The position numbers and the translations under genes are program-made. The notes beneath the pieces were generated by a model. It searched no databases and was not told the origin of the DNA. It saw only the letters and a program-made list of their open reading frames with translations. Positions 1 through 10,799 of a DNA stretch of 64,000 nt are shown here, piece after piece; the first letter of the stretch is position 1, and every line of letters starts with the position of its first letter. Source of the stretch: Schistosoma mansoni (Eukaryota; Platyhelminthes; Trematoda; Strigeidida; Schistosomatidae); contig NC_031502.1 in the NCBI RefSeq assembly GCF_000237925.1, positions 36,013,299 through 36,077,298 on the forward strand, written 5' to 3'.

Positions 1-547
1 ATGATATATAATAGTATACAATGGGAACGAAGATGTAGGTTCCTCTTTATCACTTAATATAATTTTAAACACTTTTTGCTTCCAAAGTTCAACCATAATT
101 AGATCGTGAACTAGAATCGGTATCTTTTGATGACTAACAAGAAATTCTTTGATAAACTCATCTGATTGAATACGAGCCGAAGCAACAGCCTGAAAATAAA
201 ATAAATTACCATTTGATTTTACTTGCATGTTTAGCTTGTTTAAATACCCATGATAATTAAACCACCTTTCTAGACCAAAATCTCCATATTTTACAAGTTC
301 CATGGACCGTATAAAAATCTCAGCCTCTCCAGGATATATAATAAATTGTTTGTTGCCCTTGTATTGCAAAGAATAAAATATATCATTAAATAATACACTT
401 GAAATGACATTTATTACATGTATGCACAAACTGTTATGAAAATAAGTATAACTAACCTTCGAAAACTTAACACCGGGAATGTTAATTTAGCTAATGCACA
501 TAAACCCAGCACATCAGTCCATCCGCTTGTTTCTCTGAACTTACCAT
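1..547 (-). CDS. ZMYND10: ZMYND10 homologue, N-terminal part (3 exons, runs off left edge)
   Basis: ZMYND10 is a cytoplasmic co-chaperone needed to pre-assemble axonemal dynein arms of motile cilia. Exons on the minus strand are 547-545 (only the ATG), 357-223 and 189 to at least 1. Introns are 187 bp and 33 bp, with donors gtaagt and gtaaaa, AG acceptors and phase 0 throughout. The protein starts MGNK, then has YPGEAEIF (compare LPGEAEVL in vertebrate ZMYND10), KLNMQ at the end of exon 2, then IPILVHDLI and ELWKQKVF, in the family's order. The visible part is about 109 residues; the C-terminal MYND zinc finger lies beyond position 1. Flukes use motile cilia in miracidia, flame cells and sperm, so the gene is expected. 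The ATG alone in its exon is unusual but gives the start the family predicts. The identification rests on remembered family motifs. Confidence 0.88.
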
Positions 548-869
548 TTTAATACTAATATGGAAGTCGTCGGCGATTTCAGCTGTTTGGAAGACTGCAA
601 TCTAGTCAGCGTGAATATTAATGAAGTCACGGAGAAGCCGAACTAAGTAAGTGTTATTAATATTATTACGTACGTAAGGAGATAAAATAGGAATAAATAG
701 AGCCTTTAGTCTTATAACAAATGGTTAAATATATTAGGTTATAAACATCCAGTAAATGTTTATTATATGTATCAACGGATGACCCTTAAAATTGACTGTT
801 TTTTGAGTTCCTTATTCACGATCTGTGATTTAGAACAAAATTATTGCGAAATTCAGAACATGAAAACTG
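548..869. other. Upstream flank of ZMYND10
   Basis: This stretch should hold the 5' UTR and promoter of the minus-strand ZMYND10 gene. I see no clear TATA motif at a fixed distance and no other gene. The start codon at 547-545 is preceded, on the minus strand, by a short AT-rich leader. Confidence 0.3.
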
Positions 870-2125
870 TAACAGTTAAAATTGTTGTCCCAAATTCATT
901 GGCAGTGTCTTTCATTGTAAGGCGTACTATAGAAGTACATCAACCACACACAGGTTCTCTACTCGAACGTCACAGGTCGAGTCACAGCATATGGTGAACT
1001 GTCATCATATTTGGCCACTTCAAGTGGTGTTCCTCAGGGTTGTCTGCTTTCTCAGTTTTAATTTAACCTTGTAATAGACATGCTCTTAGAGAAAACGCTA
1101 TTATCGTCCGGCGTTTCAGGGATTGTTCTTCTACTAGAATATTCACTTATTGACTTAGATGATATGTTTTCTTTCGTGACGACGGTGACAAAATGCATAG
1201 TCTTCTGGCAACTTCAACTTGACAATCCAAGCGTGCTTGATACGTTGTTCTCTGTCTTTACCCGTAAAATGCTACTTTAGCATTGGCTTGCGTCATTTCT
1301 CGAGTTAATCATAGGGAGTAAAGTAGTTAAAAGCATTGACAAGTTAGCTTATCTCAAAAGTTACATCAGTCCTGATGGTCTGGTATCGAACTAAATCTCG
1401 GCATGTATTCGAAAGACTCGACCGGCCTTTTCCAACTTGCATCTCTTGTGATCTAGGCAAGATATCTATCTTCCAACCAAGGGGTGAGTTTACTGTACGG
1501 CAGTCCTACGTCATAGATGTGAAACATAGCCATTGAGAATATTCGTAGGTTACTTGTACTGGATCATAGTTGTCTAAGAAGCATTGCTCGTGTATTTTTG
1601 GACCACGGATTAAGCAATCCTCGAGTTGAAAATAAGGTACAAGGGTGGAAAATCTATTTATGAGATAATTTTTCTTCATCAATTGATGTGGTTAGGACAT
1701 GTGTTATACATGTCGAACCACCGCCCACCTCGGCCGGAGTTGCTTTCTCGTGCGGAGGAAGGCTGAAATAAAGGTAGAGGAGGCCAAACCAAAAAGTGGT
1801 ATCAATCCATGGAAGCACTGAAAACTGTATATAGCCATTCTCATAGGTATAGACTACCTGGTGAGAGTTTGCGTGATTATCGTAACCAGTGACTAGAGAC
1901 TTTAAATGGTATGGTTCGAAATTTTTATGTAATGGCGCATTTGCATTTATTCTTTGTCTTCTCCGAAATTCTGAGGTTCTAAATTCCTGAAAACCTTTTT
2001 TGCTTGTACTGTTACTACCTCTACTATTCTAGAATTCGGCCTGGCAATTTTATCTCTCTATGTTAACGGATATGGTTAATTAAACTGGAGTACATACGTA
2101 CCGGGTTCTACATTGTGATACTTCA
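870..2125 (+). mobile_element. Degenerate RTE-clade LINE, reverse transcriptase 3' half
   Basis: A 5'-truncated RTE-type non-LTR retrotransposon relic. In scattered frames it shows VTAYGELSSYLATSSGVPQG at about 973-1035 (RT motif 4 region), a decayed YADD-equivalent reading DLDD near 1160, then the RT thumb and C-terminal tract matching in order the better-preserved copy at 28530-29110 ([33 protein letters not shown] equivalents). The 3' UTR ends near 2125 with a sequence like those before the TGAC-repeat tails at 29373 and 36687. Many stops and frameshifts make it a dead copy. The left border is approximate. Confidence 0.75.
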
Positions 2126-4639
2126 GTGTTATTAAGGTGGATACATTTGTCGTAAAACATTTGGCTTTAAGAAAATACAAGCGAATGCTGTTAGACTATC
2201 CCCCAAAAAAGTATAGCTTTGTTACGTAAAGAACAAAATAAATGACGTTTTGACCCTGGATAGTTAACACATAATGAGATTTCGCCGTACGAAACTCTCA
2301 AAGTGTCGATCTTACATTAGAAATAAGTTCACAGAAACTAAACAATGCTTAAACAAATAGCTATTTTATTGTCCTTTTTTACATAGAAATATTTGCTGAA
2401 TATTCAGATGTCTGTTTCATACCAGCTAGTATAAGGTTTGTTTTATGACATTTGGATGACAGCGCAATCTTTTCCTGTAGAATAAAGCAACCACCGTTCA
2501 CATTCATCTTGTCTTATTAATCGTTAGCTTGCTGTGTACATCTACTAAATCACTCAAAATCCCAATCAAGATAATCGAACCAAGGTAGCTCCAGTCTCAG
2601 TGAGCACTGACGCTTGATCAACCTAACGAAAACGAATTGATTTCTAAGATAGACGCTACTGAATGAAATAAATATTTCATTACGTTAGAGTGAGTCGATG
2701 ACGGACACAACTTGAAAAAATATCCGACAAAATTGGATAGATTCCCCGAAATTATGGCTTCATTTGTATATAGTACTAATAAAGACTGAATGACATTAGT
2801 GGAAACCATGAAAATTACTTCAGATTATATGACCTCCTAGTAAAACGTCAAATGGAAACGAGATCATAAATGCTATGGGAAACCATAATAACAACAAGTA
2901 GGCAATTACCTCATAAATATAGTAAAAAGATACATCAATCACAGATATACATATTTGTCATACGAAAACACACAGTAACTTCTCTTAAGGACAAAATGAA
3001 ATTGAGACATTTGCTACTCTTTGAAATGTTAAGTTATTATTAGCTGAAGTCATTCCAATTATTCAGTGTATCACTTCACGGAGTGGAATACTATGGATCC
3101 AAAGATATGGCACGGGGAGTAAGAATGATAATTTGCTCTTACCTCCAACATGATTAAATATTTAATCACCCGAAGTTGTCATAACTACAGTGCAGCAAAA
3201 CAAAATATTATTCATCTTTTAATATGGTCTCAAGAACTACACACTCTCATGCCACTACAATCTACTTTCAATATTTATCTGCCTTCCTATTCATTGTCAC
3301 CTACTAATGCTTCAAAATACCGGAAACGGTTTTGAAGCGTCTGTAAATTTGTGAATCTTTTGAATCATGATGATAATTTCCAATTTTATCTTGTTTGCGT
3401 GAGACTGTATGCGTATTTCTATCTTATGTCGATGCATATATATATATATTTATATATGAACGAGAATGATTTTTCAATTGGCACAGTAATATCTTTGCTG
3501 CTTTTCAATGTCATAAACATAAACATTCAAAACATCGTCAGATTTATATTTTCTTTGATACTGTTGACGCAAAGGGTACAAAACAATGTCTACCTAGTGA
3601 TCGGACGCTATTTTTGATTTTTACCTGAAATCGAGTTTTATGTTACATCCTGTATGTACTACTATTGTTTTCGTCATGGGTTATATATATATGTTTTCTG
3701 TGACTACATCCATTTTTTATTTGCATATAATTGATCACTTTTGTGTTTCATTGTACTTTAAATATGTCCCCAGTCTGGATTATCACAGTGAAGATACCAC
3801 AGGTATTTTAGGTTGACAACACTTTACCACTAACACCTTCTATAATCGAATCGCACCAACCCAGTAAAATCAAAAGTCAGAAGAGAGGAGGTTGGAAGAT
3901 ATATTTGATGGGTTATCAATATATCGAGAAGTGACTGGTCCAATCTGGCTAATGATCGCAAGAGGTGTTGCGCACGCTGTTCCAAACCGTGATCTTGTAC
4001 GGATGCATTACCGAGCGCCTTCGGCTAAGTGAGTCCACTAAAACTAATGTTTTCAGCATCCAATGTCGAACACCTACTAAGCTATTGATTTTGGGGATTT
4101 AGTTAGAGATACAAAAGGTTTCCATAACTTAACTTCACCTGCGGTGATATATAGATTCTTAAATTTAATCGAATATTGTTATTTTGTTGTGCATACAAAC
4201 GATAAATGTGGTTTTAAAAAATCATTAAGCTAGGCCTGTATATTTACAATCTTGAAATTGTATATCAGTTAAGGTTTTTCGGTTCAAATAAAGGCATATC
4301 GTAGATCCAAATGGAAAATGATACTCAATCTACTTCAAGTGAATTTATGTTGTTACCATTTTACCATACTTCTTGAAGAATCATTCTTTTTGAAAAATAT
4401 CACTCCTAGTAACTGCGTTACCTTCATAAATGTGCTATTTAAACTCTCAGTTATTTACACGTTATAGGCTGTAATTTCAGTGAAGACCTCCTTTTTGCAG
4501 GAAATGCCTACTAAAACACTTTAAATTTAGACGTTTAATGAGTTTCATAATAAAGATTTGCATTCGGTAGGTTGGGCTTGTATTTCAAACACTACCATTT
4601 AAAGTTTACATTCTTATTTAATGCATACATGCTTATGTA
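2126..4639. other. Intergenic, no gene recognised
   Basis: AT-rich sequence with short open frames that show no codon or family signal. A small TA repeat lies near 3437-3455. The part at 3850-4100 is less AT-rich than its surroundings and may be an old repeat fragment, but I cannot name it. Confidence 0.3.
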
Positions 4640-5600
4640 AACATATAATAATAATAATAATAATTTATTCTCAAATAACATTGTTACATGAGGCATGCCG
4701 GTTTACAGGCAAGATCAAATTGTTAAAGAAGTTACAATTTTCACTGTTGAAAATTACTCAGCTGGGTTGATATTTCATAAGATATGAATGTAAATGGATT
4801 TCATAAGGAACATGTCAATATCAATATCACACTTGGCGCGCTTTATGGAGGTAGCGTTGCAACATACAACTAATGGTCGAGAATAGATACATGCGAAGTT
4901 GGGGGCTTTTAGAAGTTTCGAACTTATATCCCTCCAGAATATCGGAAGCATTAATAACGGTGTAGGACGAAGTCACCCGTGCCATTTCTGTTTTCGGTGG
5001 AGTATCTGCAGGAGGCTGAAAAAGGTGTAAGAAAAAGGAAGGACGAAAAGCAGAGCACACAATATTCATGGAGGAATAGTTAAGGTATAACCATTTAGTC
5101 TATTTGTCTGTTACTGAGGTATTTATTAGGTAAGAACATACTAATGTGTTAAAGAAAAATAAGTGTGGGCAAGGTATGAGTGGATAAGGAACTGTATAAA
5201 TGAAGGTAGTTCAGAAGGAAGTATGGAATTGTGTAATTATAAAATAAAGTGCTGAAAACAGTATTCCGATACAAATGGCTGTCTCCCTTTTTTTTCGAAG
5301 CTGTTTGAACTCTCTTTTTTTTTGTTTACAGATTTTATAGGGTATAGAGTGGGCTTCGCTTTTAGCCAATTGTCTAGTTTGCTTGTATTAGGATTACTTG
5401 GTAGGAAGTGGAACCAATTTAGCTTTTTTTTAACGTGATTCAAAGTGGTATTTTGCATGAATAATTTCGCATCAATGCCGTTGGTTCGTGACATCCCACT
5501 TGACATAAGGAGCCGTAATTTAATATGTTCTACCCCACAGACACGGGTGGATTGAAGTTATCTCCCCACCATCATGTTTGCTGATCAGTAACGCCACCCT
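4640..5600 (-). repeat. LINE-like dispersed repeat, copy 1, with ATT-repeat tail
   Basis: On the minus strand the unit ends in AATAAATTATTATT with a simple ATT tail (plus-strand 4648-4666), the form of a LINE 3' end. It is homologous along its length to 7340-8860: shared landmarks are the GTTTACAGGCAAGA block (4702 and 7390), AAAACAGT before a T-run (5255 and 8068) and CATGTTTGCTGATCAGTAA (5572 and 8833). A 89-codon minus-strand open frame (5506-5237) lies inside; I cannot assign it. It may be the C-terminal part and 3' UTR of a LINE. Confidence 0.5.
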
Positions 5601-7339
5601 CCCTCCTTTTATGATGTTAGGCTCTCTTACGTTTGTGGTCGGTATGAATATTGCTTTTATCAAGGACCATATTTGGAATACACTGTCTCTACAAGTTCCA
5701 TGTTACAAGCAAATCAGATGGCAATAGCATTTGTATTATGGGTTAGATATCCATTTAATATATCGTACTACTATGAATATAACTAATGGTAAAGGTTAGA
5801 AGAGACAAGTCAGATTATATGTGGTTAAGAGATGGTAAGGGCTAATAGCAGACCAGAGGATATGATAGTAAATATTGTAAAATTTTCAGGGTAAGAAAAA
5901 AAATAAAACATTGAACATCTCACAAGAATTTAGGACGTATGAGCTTCTTTTGATCGGCCTTAGTTGGCCAACATCCATAAGATTAGTGAGTTATCTGTCT
6001 ACTTGTAATAAGAAAAATAAAAAGACATGACACTTAGGAAGAATAATTTGGATTTATCCATTAGAGAGATTCGAAAACTGAAAATGAGGGTTAGGAGCGG
6101 AAGGCCATGGTTAAAAATCAATAAATAGTGGGGAAGGATAAAGCATGTTTTCTTTAGTTTGGCTATATTCATACTAACGACAATGGAGTTCGTTGTATAT
6201 GTTAACATCCAGTATTATTTTCCTTGACGGGCTTCGACTCTTTTACTAATCTCATGCTTTCCAAATTACTTGTAGCGGTAAAAAAAATCCCTGAAACAAA
6301 TAGTGCTGTACTTCCTCAACAGTTTATGCTGATCTCACTAGTTTTAATGAATACATCCAGCTGAAAGCACCAGGTCATGCATCTGAACCAGATGAATGGC
6401 ATAACCCAGCCTTGTAGACTTGGTCATCTGTATAATTTGCCATATAAAATATAATCTATCTTGAGATTAAATGTGTTCTTTAGAAAATCCAAGCATTATA
6501 TTGTTAATTGTTACATACGGTGAGTCAGTATAGACGTTGATGCGACTTCCACGTAAGATCATATGTATGAGGTAGTCACATCATGACATGTCAACAATTT
6601 TAGGATTAAGCCCTTCATTAGAGCGTACTAATAACGAAGTGGGCCATAATTCTACATATTGTTCTAATGATAGCCATTAGAAATTGCACAAAAAACTTTC
6701 AATTTTTAGTTTTTTCTAGAAATATCTAGATTTTAAATGGAAACAATGTAAAATATAACTTCACTATCCATGGAATTTTAAGATTTGAATAAATTACAGC
6801 AGTTCTTTCAACAAAAATATCTTGAAAAGTCCCTGGTATCTAAAAAGTAGGGCAATTGATCTTTCTGATACCCACAGACTATGATATGGGGCAAACCTCA
6901 ATGCACTTGGGTCTGTAGGTCCGATCATTTCTATGGAAAAGAGTTATGCAGCTTACCGATTATCTAATTACCGCTCTCTAAAGATATTATTGGGTTTCGC
7001 TTTCTACCTAATGATCTTATCCCAAGTAGAGTTACAATTTTACTCCAAGACCCTCTGGTTTTTCTTACTTTGAGTGAAGCATCAAATGCGAAATTCTGCT
7101 GAAAAGTGAATGCGTACAAACATTATACCTTTTCGTCTCCATCTAGAAAGACATGGATCTAGTGTGCTTAAGTTTCTTAAGCTCCTGTTCGTTCAGTCCT
7201 ACATCTACAATTCAATAAGCCTCTTACAACGTACACCTTGAAAACCTTGAATAGAGTACAATTTGACCCTTATTCACCTGAATTATCATACCTAAATTCC
7301 GCTGTCTTAAACGAATAGAGTTTGCCAGGTATTTGTATT
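5601..7339. other. Intergenic, no gene recognised
   Basis: AT-rich sequence between the two copies of the LINE-like repeat. No open frame here has a recognisable product. Nothing further seen. Confidence 0.25.
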
Positions 7340-8860
7340 TACTTATTAGTGATATATTCTTAAAAAAACAACACGTTACATGATGCATAACAGTTTACAG
7401 GCAAGACCAAATTGTGACAAATACTTTAGGGTGTACTGATGTTAAGTAATCTCAGTTGGAGTCATATGTTATAAGACACAAATATCATAAAAACGGGTGT
7501 ATTGTTTTTCATACAATGAAATATCAAAGTTAGTCAGACTTGGATGAATAATATGTGAGCTGGTACGGTTTACGGAGGTTGCATCGTGTTGGTCATGAAG
7601 GGATGGAATTAAAGTCTATAGCTATCTATAATAAGACGTAATGTGGTAAATACATAAGCAGTCAGCGAAAGACGTCAACTTTGACGCTATATTTTGTACT
7701 TCTCGAATGTTCTCAAGTAAATTTTAGGGGTATCAATGAAAGCGTAGGACAAAGTCACACGTTCCATATTAATTTACGGTGTGATATCTGAAGAGCAAAG
7801 AAACAAAGAAGGAAAAATTGAAGGTTGAGGGATACTTTAGATAGTGTTCATGACTAGTGAAGTTTAAGCATTTGTGATGAAATAATCATGATAGGACTAC
7901 TTAGACTTATTTTATTTTGCCCGGTCAATATTTTGAGCTAATGTTTTCCGTTAGGTTGAGGAAACCAAGCTAAAAGAATGGCGACGAATACACAAAGCAC
8001 TGCATAAATGGAAGTGATTCCAAAAATCTGAAGGGTTGGGATCAATTATATTTCTAAAATTTAGCCAGGAAAACAGTTTCAATACCCAAGTGGCTTTTTT
8101 TTTTAAATTATTATAACCCTCCTTCATTAATATAAATTTTACAAAGTTTTGGTGTGGCCCAAGATCTAACTCCAGGTATATCGTGTGATTATCATTGCCG
8201 ACTTACACATATCGTCAATCCTCACATATAATTATCAATTAACTCGCGTTAGTGAATGACGGAATGAAAATAAGTCAAATACGAGAATAATGTTCCTACG
8301 CGTATAAATCATGTAATCGTTAATCTGGACAGACAATCAGGGAGACGGGGTAAAGACGAGGGAGATAAGCCTAAGTAAAAGACGCGCAGTTGAGAAGCCG
8401 ATTCAATCAAGCGTGAATCAATATTTATAGTCAGGCGAAAATAAGCTACAGGCATGAGACAAAACACACACTAACGTTCGCACAAAAACAGTCAAGGTTG
8501 ATAAGCAAATAGTTAACAAGGTTAAATGTGACTGAAGAAGAATGAACTAATCGGTCTGTCCAGAAGCTAGAATAACCTATGTGAACTCAGCATAGTTATA
8601 GTCTTTACATAGTCATGAGTGGAATGTGGGCAAACGTTATTGTCCATTTTTGCTGGTGATAAGATTTCTCAGTAGGAAGTGCAACCAATCTAAGGTTACA
8701 AACATGAGCCAAAAAGATTTTTGGCATAGAAAGTCGGAATCTATTACGTTGGTCAGTTACATAATGGAAGACTTTAACTGGCCGTATATTACCGAAATGT
8801 TCTGCACTGCAGATATGGTCATCTCCTTAACTTCATGTTTGCTGATCAGTAAGTGGTTTT
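7340..8860 (-). repeat. LINE-like dispersed repeat, copy 2, interrupted
   Basis: Second, more diverged copy of the repeat at 4640-5600, in the same orientation. The alignment is broken at about 8170-8637 by unrelated sequence and resumes with TAGGAAGTGCAACCAATCTA at 8673, matching 5402 onwards in copy 1. The ATT tail is reduced to a few T/A-rich bases. Confidence 0.5.
8170..8637. mobile_element. Unidentified insertion of about 470 bp in repeat copy 2
   Basis: This block is absent from the paralogous repeat at 4640-5600, whose two flanks join without it. It is richer in G+C and in CG dinucleotides than its surroundings and has no long open frame. It may be a solo LTR or a non-autonomous element. 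I could not find clean terminal repeats or a target-site duplication. Confidence 0.35.
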
Positions 8861-9713
8861 TTTTTCACTTCTCTTTCTTCAACATCACTATAATACAAAA
8901 AATTTATAGGGTTTGTGAGACATCTGACTTCATGTTGTACCATAAATCAGACGACAGCGTTCAACAGTATCACTCAAGCAACCCGAAACTATACTTCATA
9001 TTGTTGACTGTTCCTCATATGAGATGTGTGTTGTTATTATTAATTTCTTTCAACCTGATTTTCCATTCCGATAACTGATGAAGGCCGCATATAAGAGCCT
9101 TATTAGCAATATAAATTTCAAGTGAAAGAAAAGTTTTACATGTGTATTTTATGGAACCACAAACTCTTTGAATTAAAACGATACTCAGGCATAAGAAATA
9201 CTTACGAACACAGTAAAGACTAAAAAATCACGTAAACCTATCTAATCTCCAGTATTCATGACATACCAGTTATATAGACACCTTATATTAGAGCTTAAAT
9301 GACCACATTTGACTGAAAATCTCACATTACTATAAATAAATCTTCATCTTACTTGCAATAAATATCAAACACCGGTATTCGTCGAAAAGTATTAATAAGG
9401 AAGAATTACAGTTTTTATAGCTTTCCGTAAGACAGTAGTGCTATCCGATACACGGAATCATAAACGCAGTCATCGCAATCAACAATAATATCAATTCGCA
9501 TCAAAAATTCAGTACACAAAACAATCAAACGCTCGATTTGCTGTACACTTCAAACAATACAGAAAGTGAAAACCATAGGCACGAATGATACATTCAGTCA
9601 TAAACTGACATAAATGACGACAACAAAGAGAATAAACAGATTAAAACTTTCCTCAGCGTTTGTCTCTGAGATCAGCTTTTATCTGAAAGCTGATAATATT
9701 TCTGAAACCTAGC
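8861..9713. other. Left flank of the CR1-like element
   Basis: A minor open frame crosses 8626-9078 but it lies partly over the repeat and shows no family signal. The last ~70 bases before 9714 may belong to the 5' end of the LINE that follows. No host gene seen. Confidence 0.25.
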
Positions 9714-10790
9714 ATGAACGGCAGCGGCGTGCAGTGTGACGAGTGCAAAGGATGGTACCACGGAGTTTGCACAAATCTAACGCCTGCGACTTTTAAACGT
9801 TTCAGTAAGTATGGTTGCATATGGCTATGTCAACAGTGCTGTCTGGATGCAAATAGCCTGTTAACCGAGGCCATCTCAATGGTCAATGCCGCGAAAAAGT
9901 GTCTCGGCAAGCGCGGTCGGGACACGTTGGTCAGAACGCGATCTGTTGACACGCAGATTGATGTAGAGCAAGCACAAGTGAGTCCAAGAAATTCTGAGCC
10001 ACATCGTCCAAAGGAGGAAGGACATCCTCCAAAGAGGTCTGTCCCAACCAGAAACTCGCGAAAAAATGTCTCTTCTGTCTCCCGTATCCAAAACGGCACC
10101 CAGAAGGGAACTTCCGGAAGTCGAAACCGCAGGGCTCGGTCAGTGTCCAGCGCGAAAGACGACCCGAACTCCCACGTGGTCCTCAACCCTCCGGAATCCC
10201 ATAGTACGCCTGACGCGATTGTGGTTACTACTCCAAACAACGTCGACGATTAGGTACAGGTCGTAAGGGAAAAACGACAAAATGACGTGAAAGGGAATTC
10301 TACCTCCACCAAAGTGGTCGAAAAGCCGAAGTCTGATCACAGCGACAGATCAGTCATTTTCCATAGAATCAAAGACGGTGAGAGCTCAGAACCGAAAGCT
10401 CGTTTTCAGCATGACATTGTGTTGATAAAACGGCTACTCAACTAAGTTATGCCCTAAAACATCTCCGGAGTCACCTTGCTAAAGGTGTATAGACTAGGAA
10501 ACCTAGCGCATCTGAAGCCAAATCAGTCTAGACTACTCAAAGTAGTTTTCAAATCCCCAAAAGAACGCGACATAATCTTACAAAATGAACACAAATTAAA
10601 GGGTTCAGGAGTTTTTCACAGTAAGGACTTACCGCTGGCGGACCGTATAAAAAGACGGGAAGCCGAAAAAGAACTACAGCTCAGATTAGACGCTGGCGAG
10701 GAAAATTTAGAAATTGTAAATTTTCGGGTTGTGAGGCTTCGACAGAGGATGATGCCGAAGCCACTCTGGGTGAAGCACGAGGCCACCTAA
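9714..10790 (+). pseudogene. LINE ORF1: PHD-type zinc finger and nucleic-acid-binding protein, three in-frame stops
   Basis: One reading frame runs through 9714-10790 with stops at about 10251, 10443 and 10455. Residues 8-43 read CDECKGWYHGVC ... WLCQQC, the second half of a C4HC3 PHD finger, a known feature of ORF1 in CR1-like elements. A basic, proline- and serine-rich linker follows, then LLKVVFKSPKERDIILQNEH, which resembles the RRM-like part of LINE ORF1 proteins. It would package the LINE RNA. The three stops lie close to the linker/RRM boundary, so the first 179 codons remain open. Confidence 0.7.
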
Positions 10791-10799
10791 ATAGGCTTC

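Noticed and set aside
3351-3617. 88-codon open frame rich in hydrophobic residues
   Set aside because: AT-rich DNA gives such Ile/Leu/Tyr-rich frames by chance; TA-repeat sequence codes part of it.
8626-9078. 150-codon plus-strand open frame
   Set aside because: It starts in an insertion, crosses a dispersed repeat and shows no domain, codon bias or splice signals; probably chance.
9067-9110. CTGATGAAGGC resembling a hammerhead core
   Set aside because: No GAAA box follows at the right distance and no stem III or cleavage triplet can be placed.
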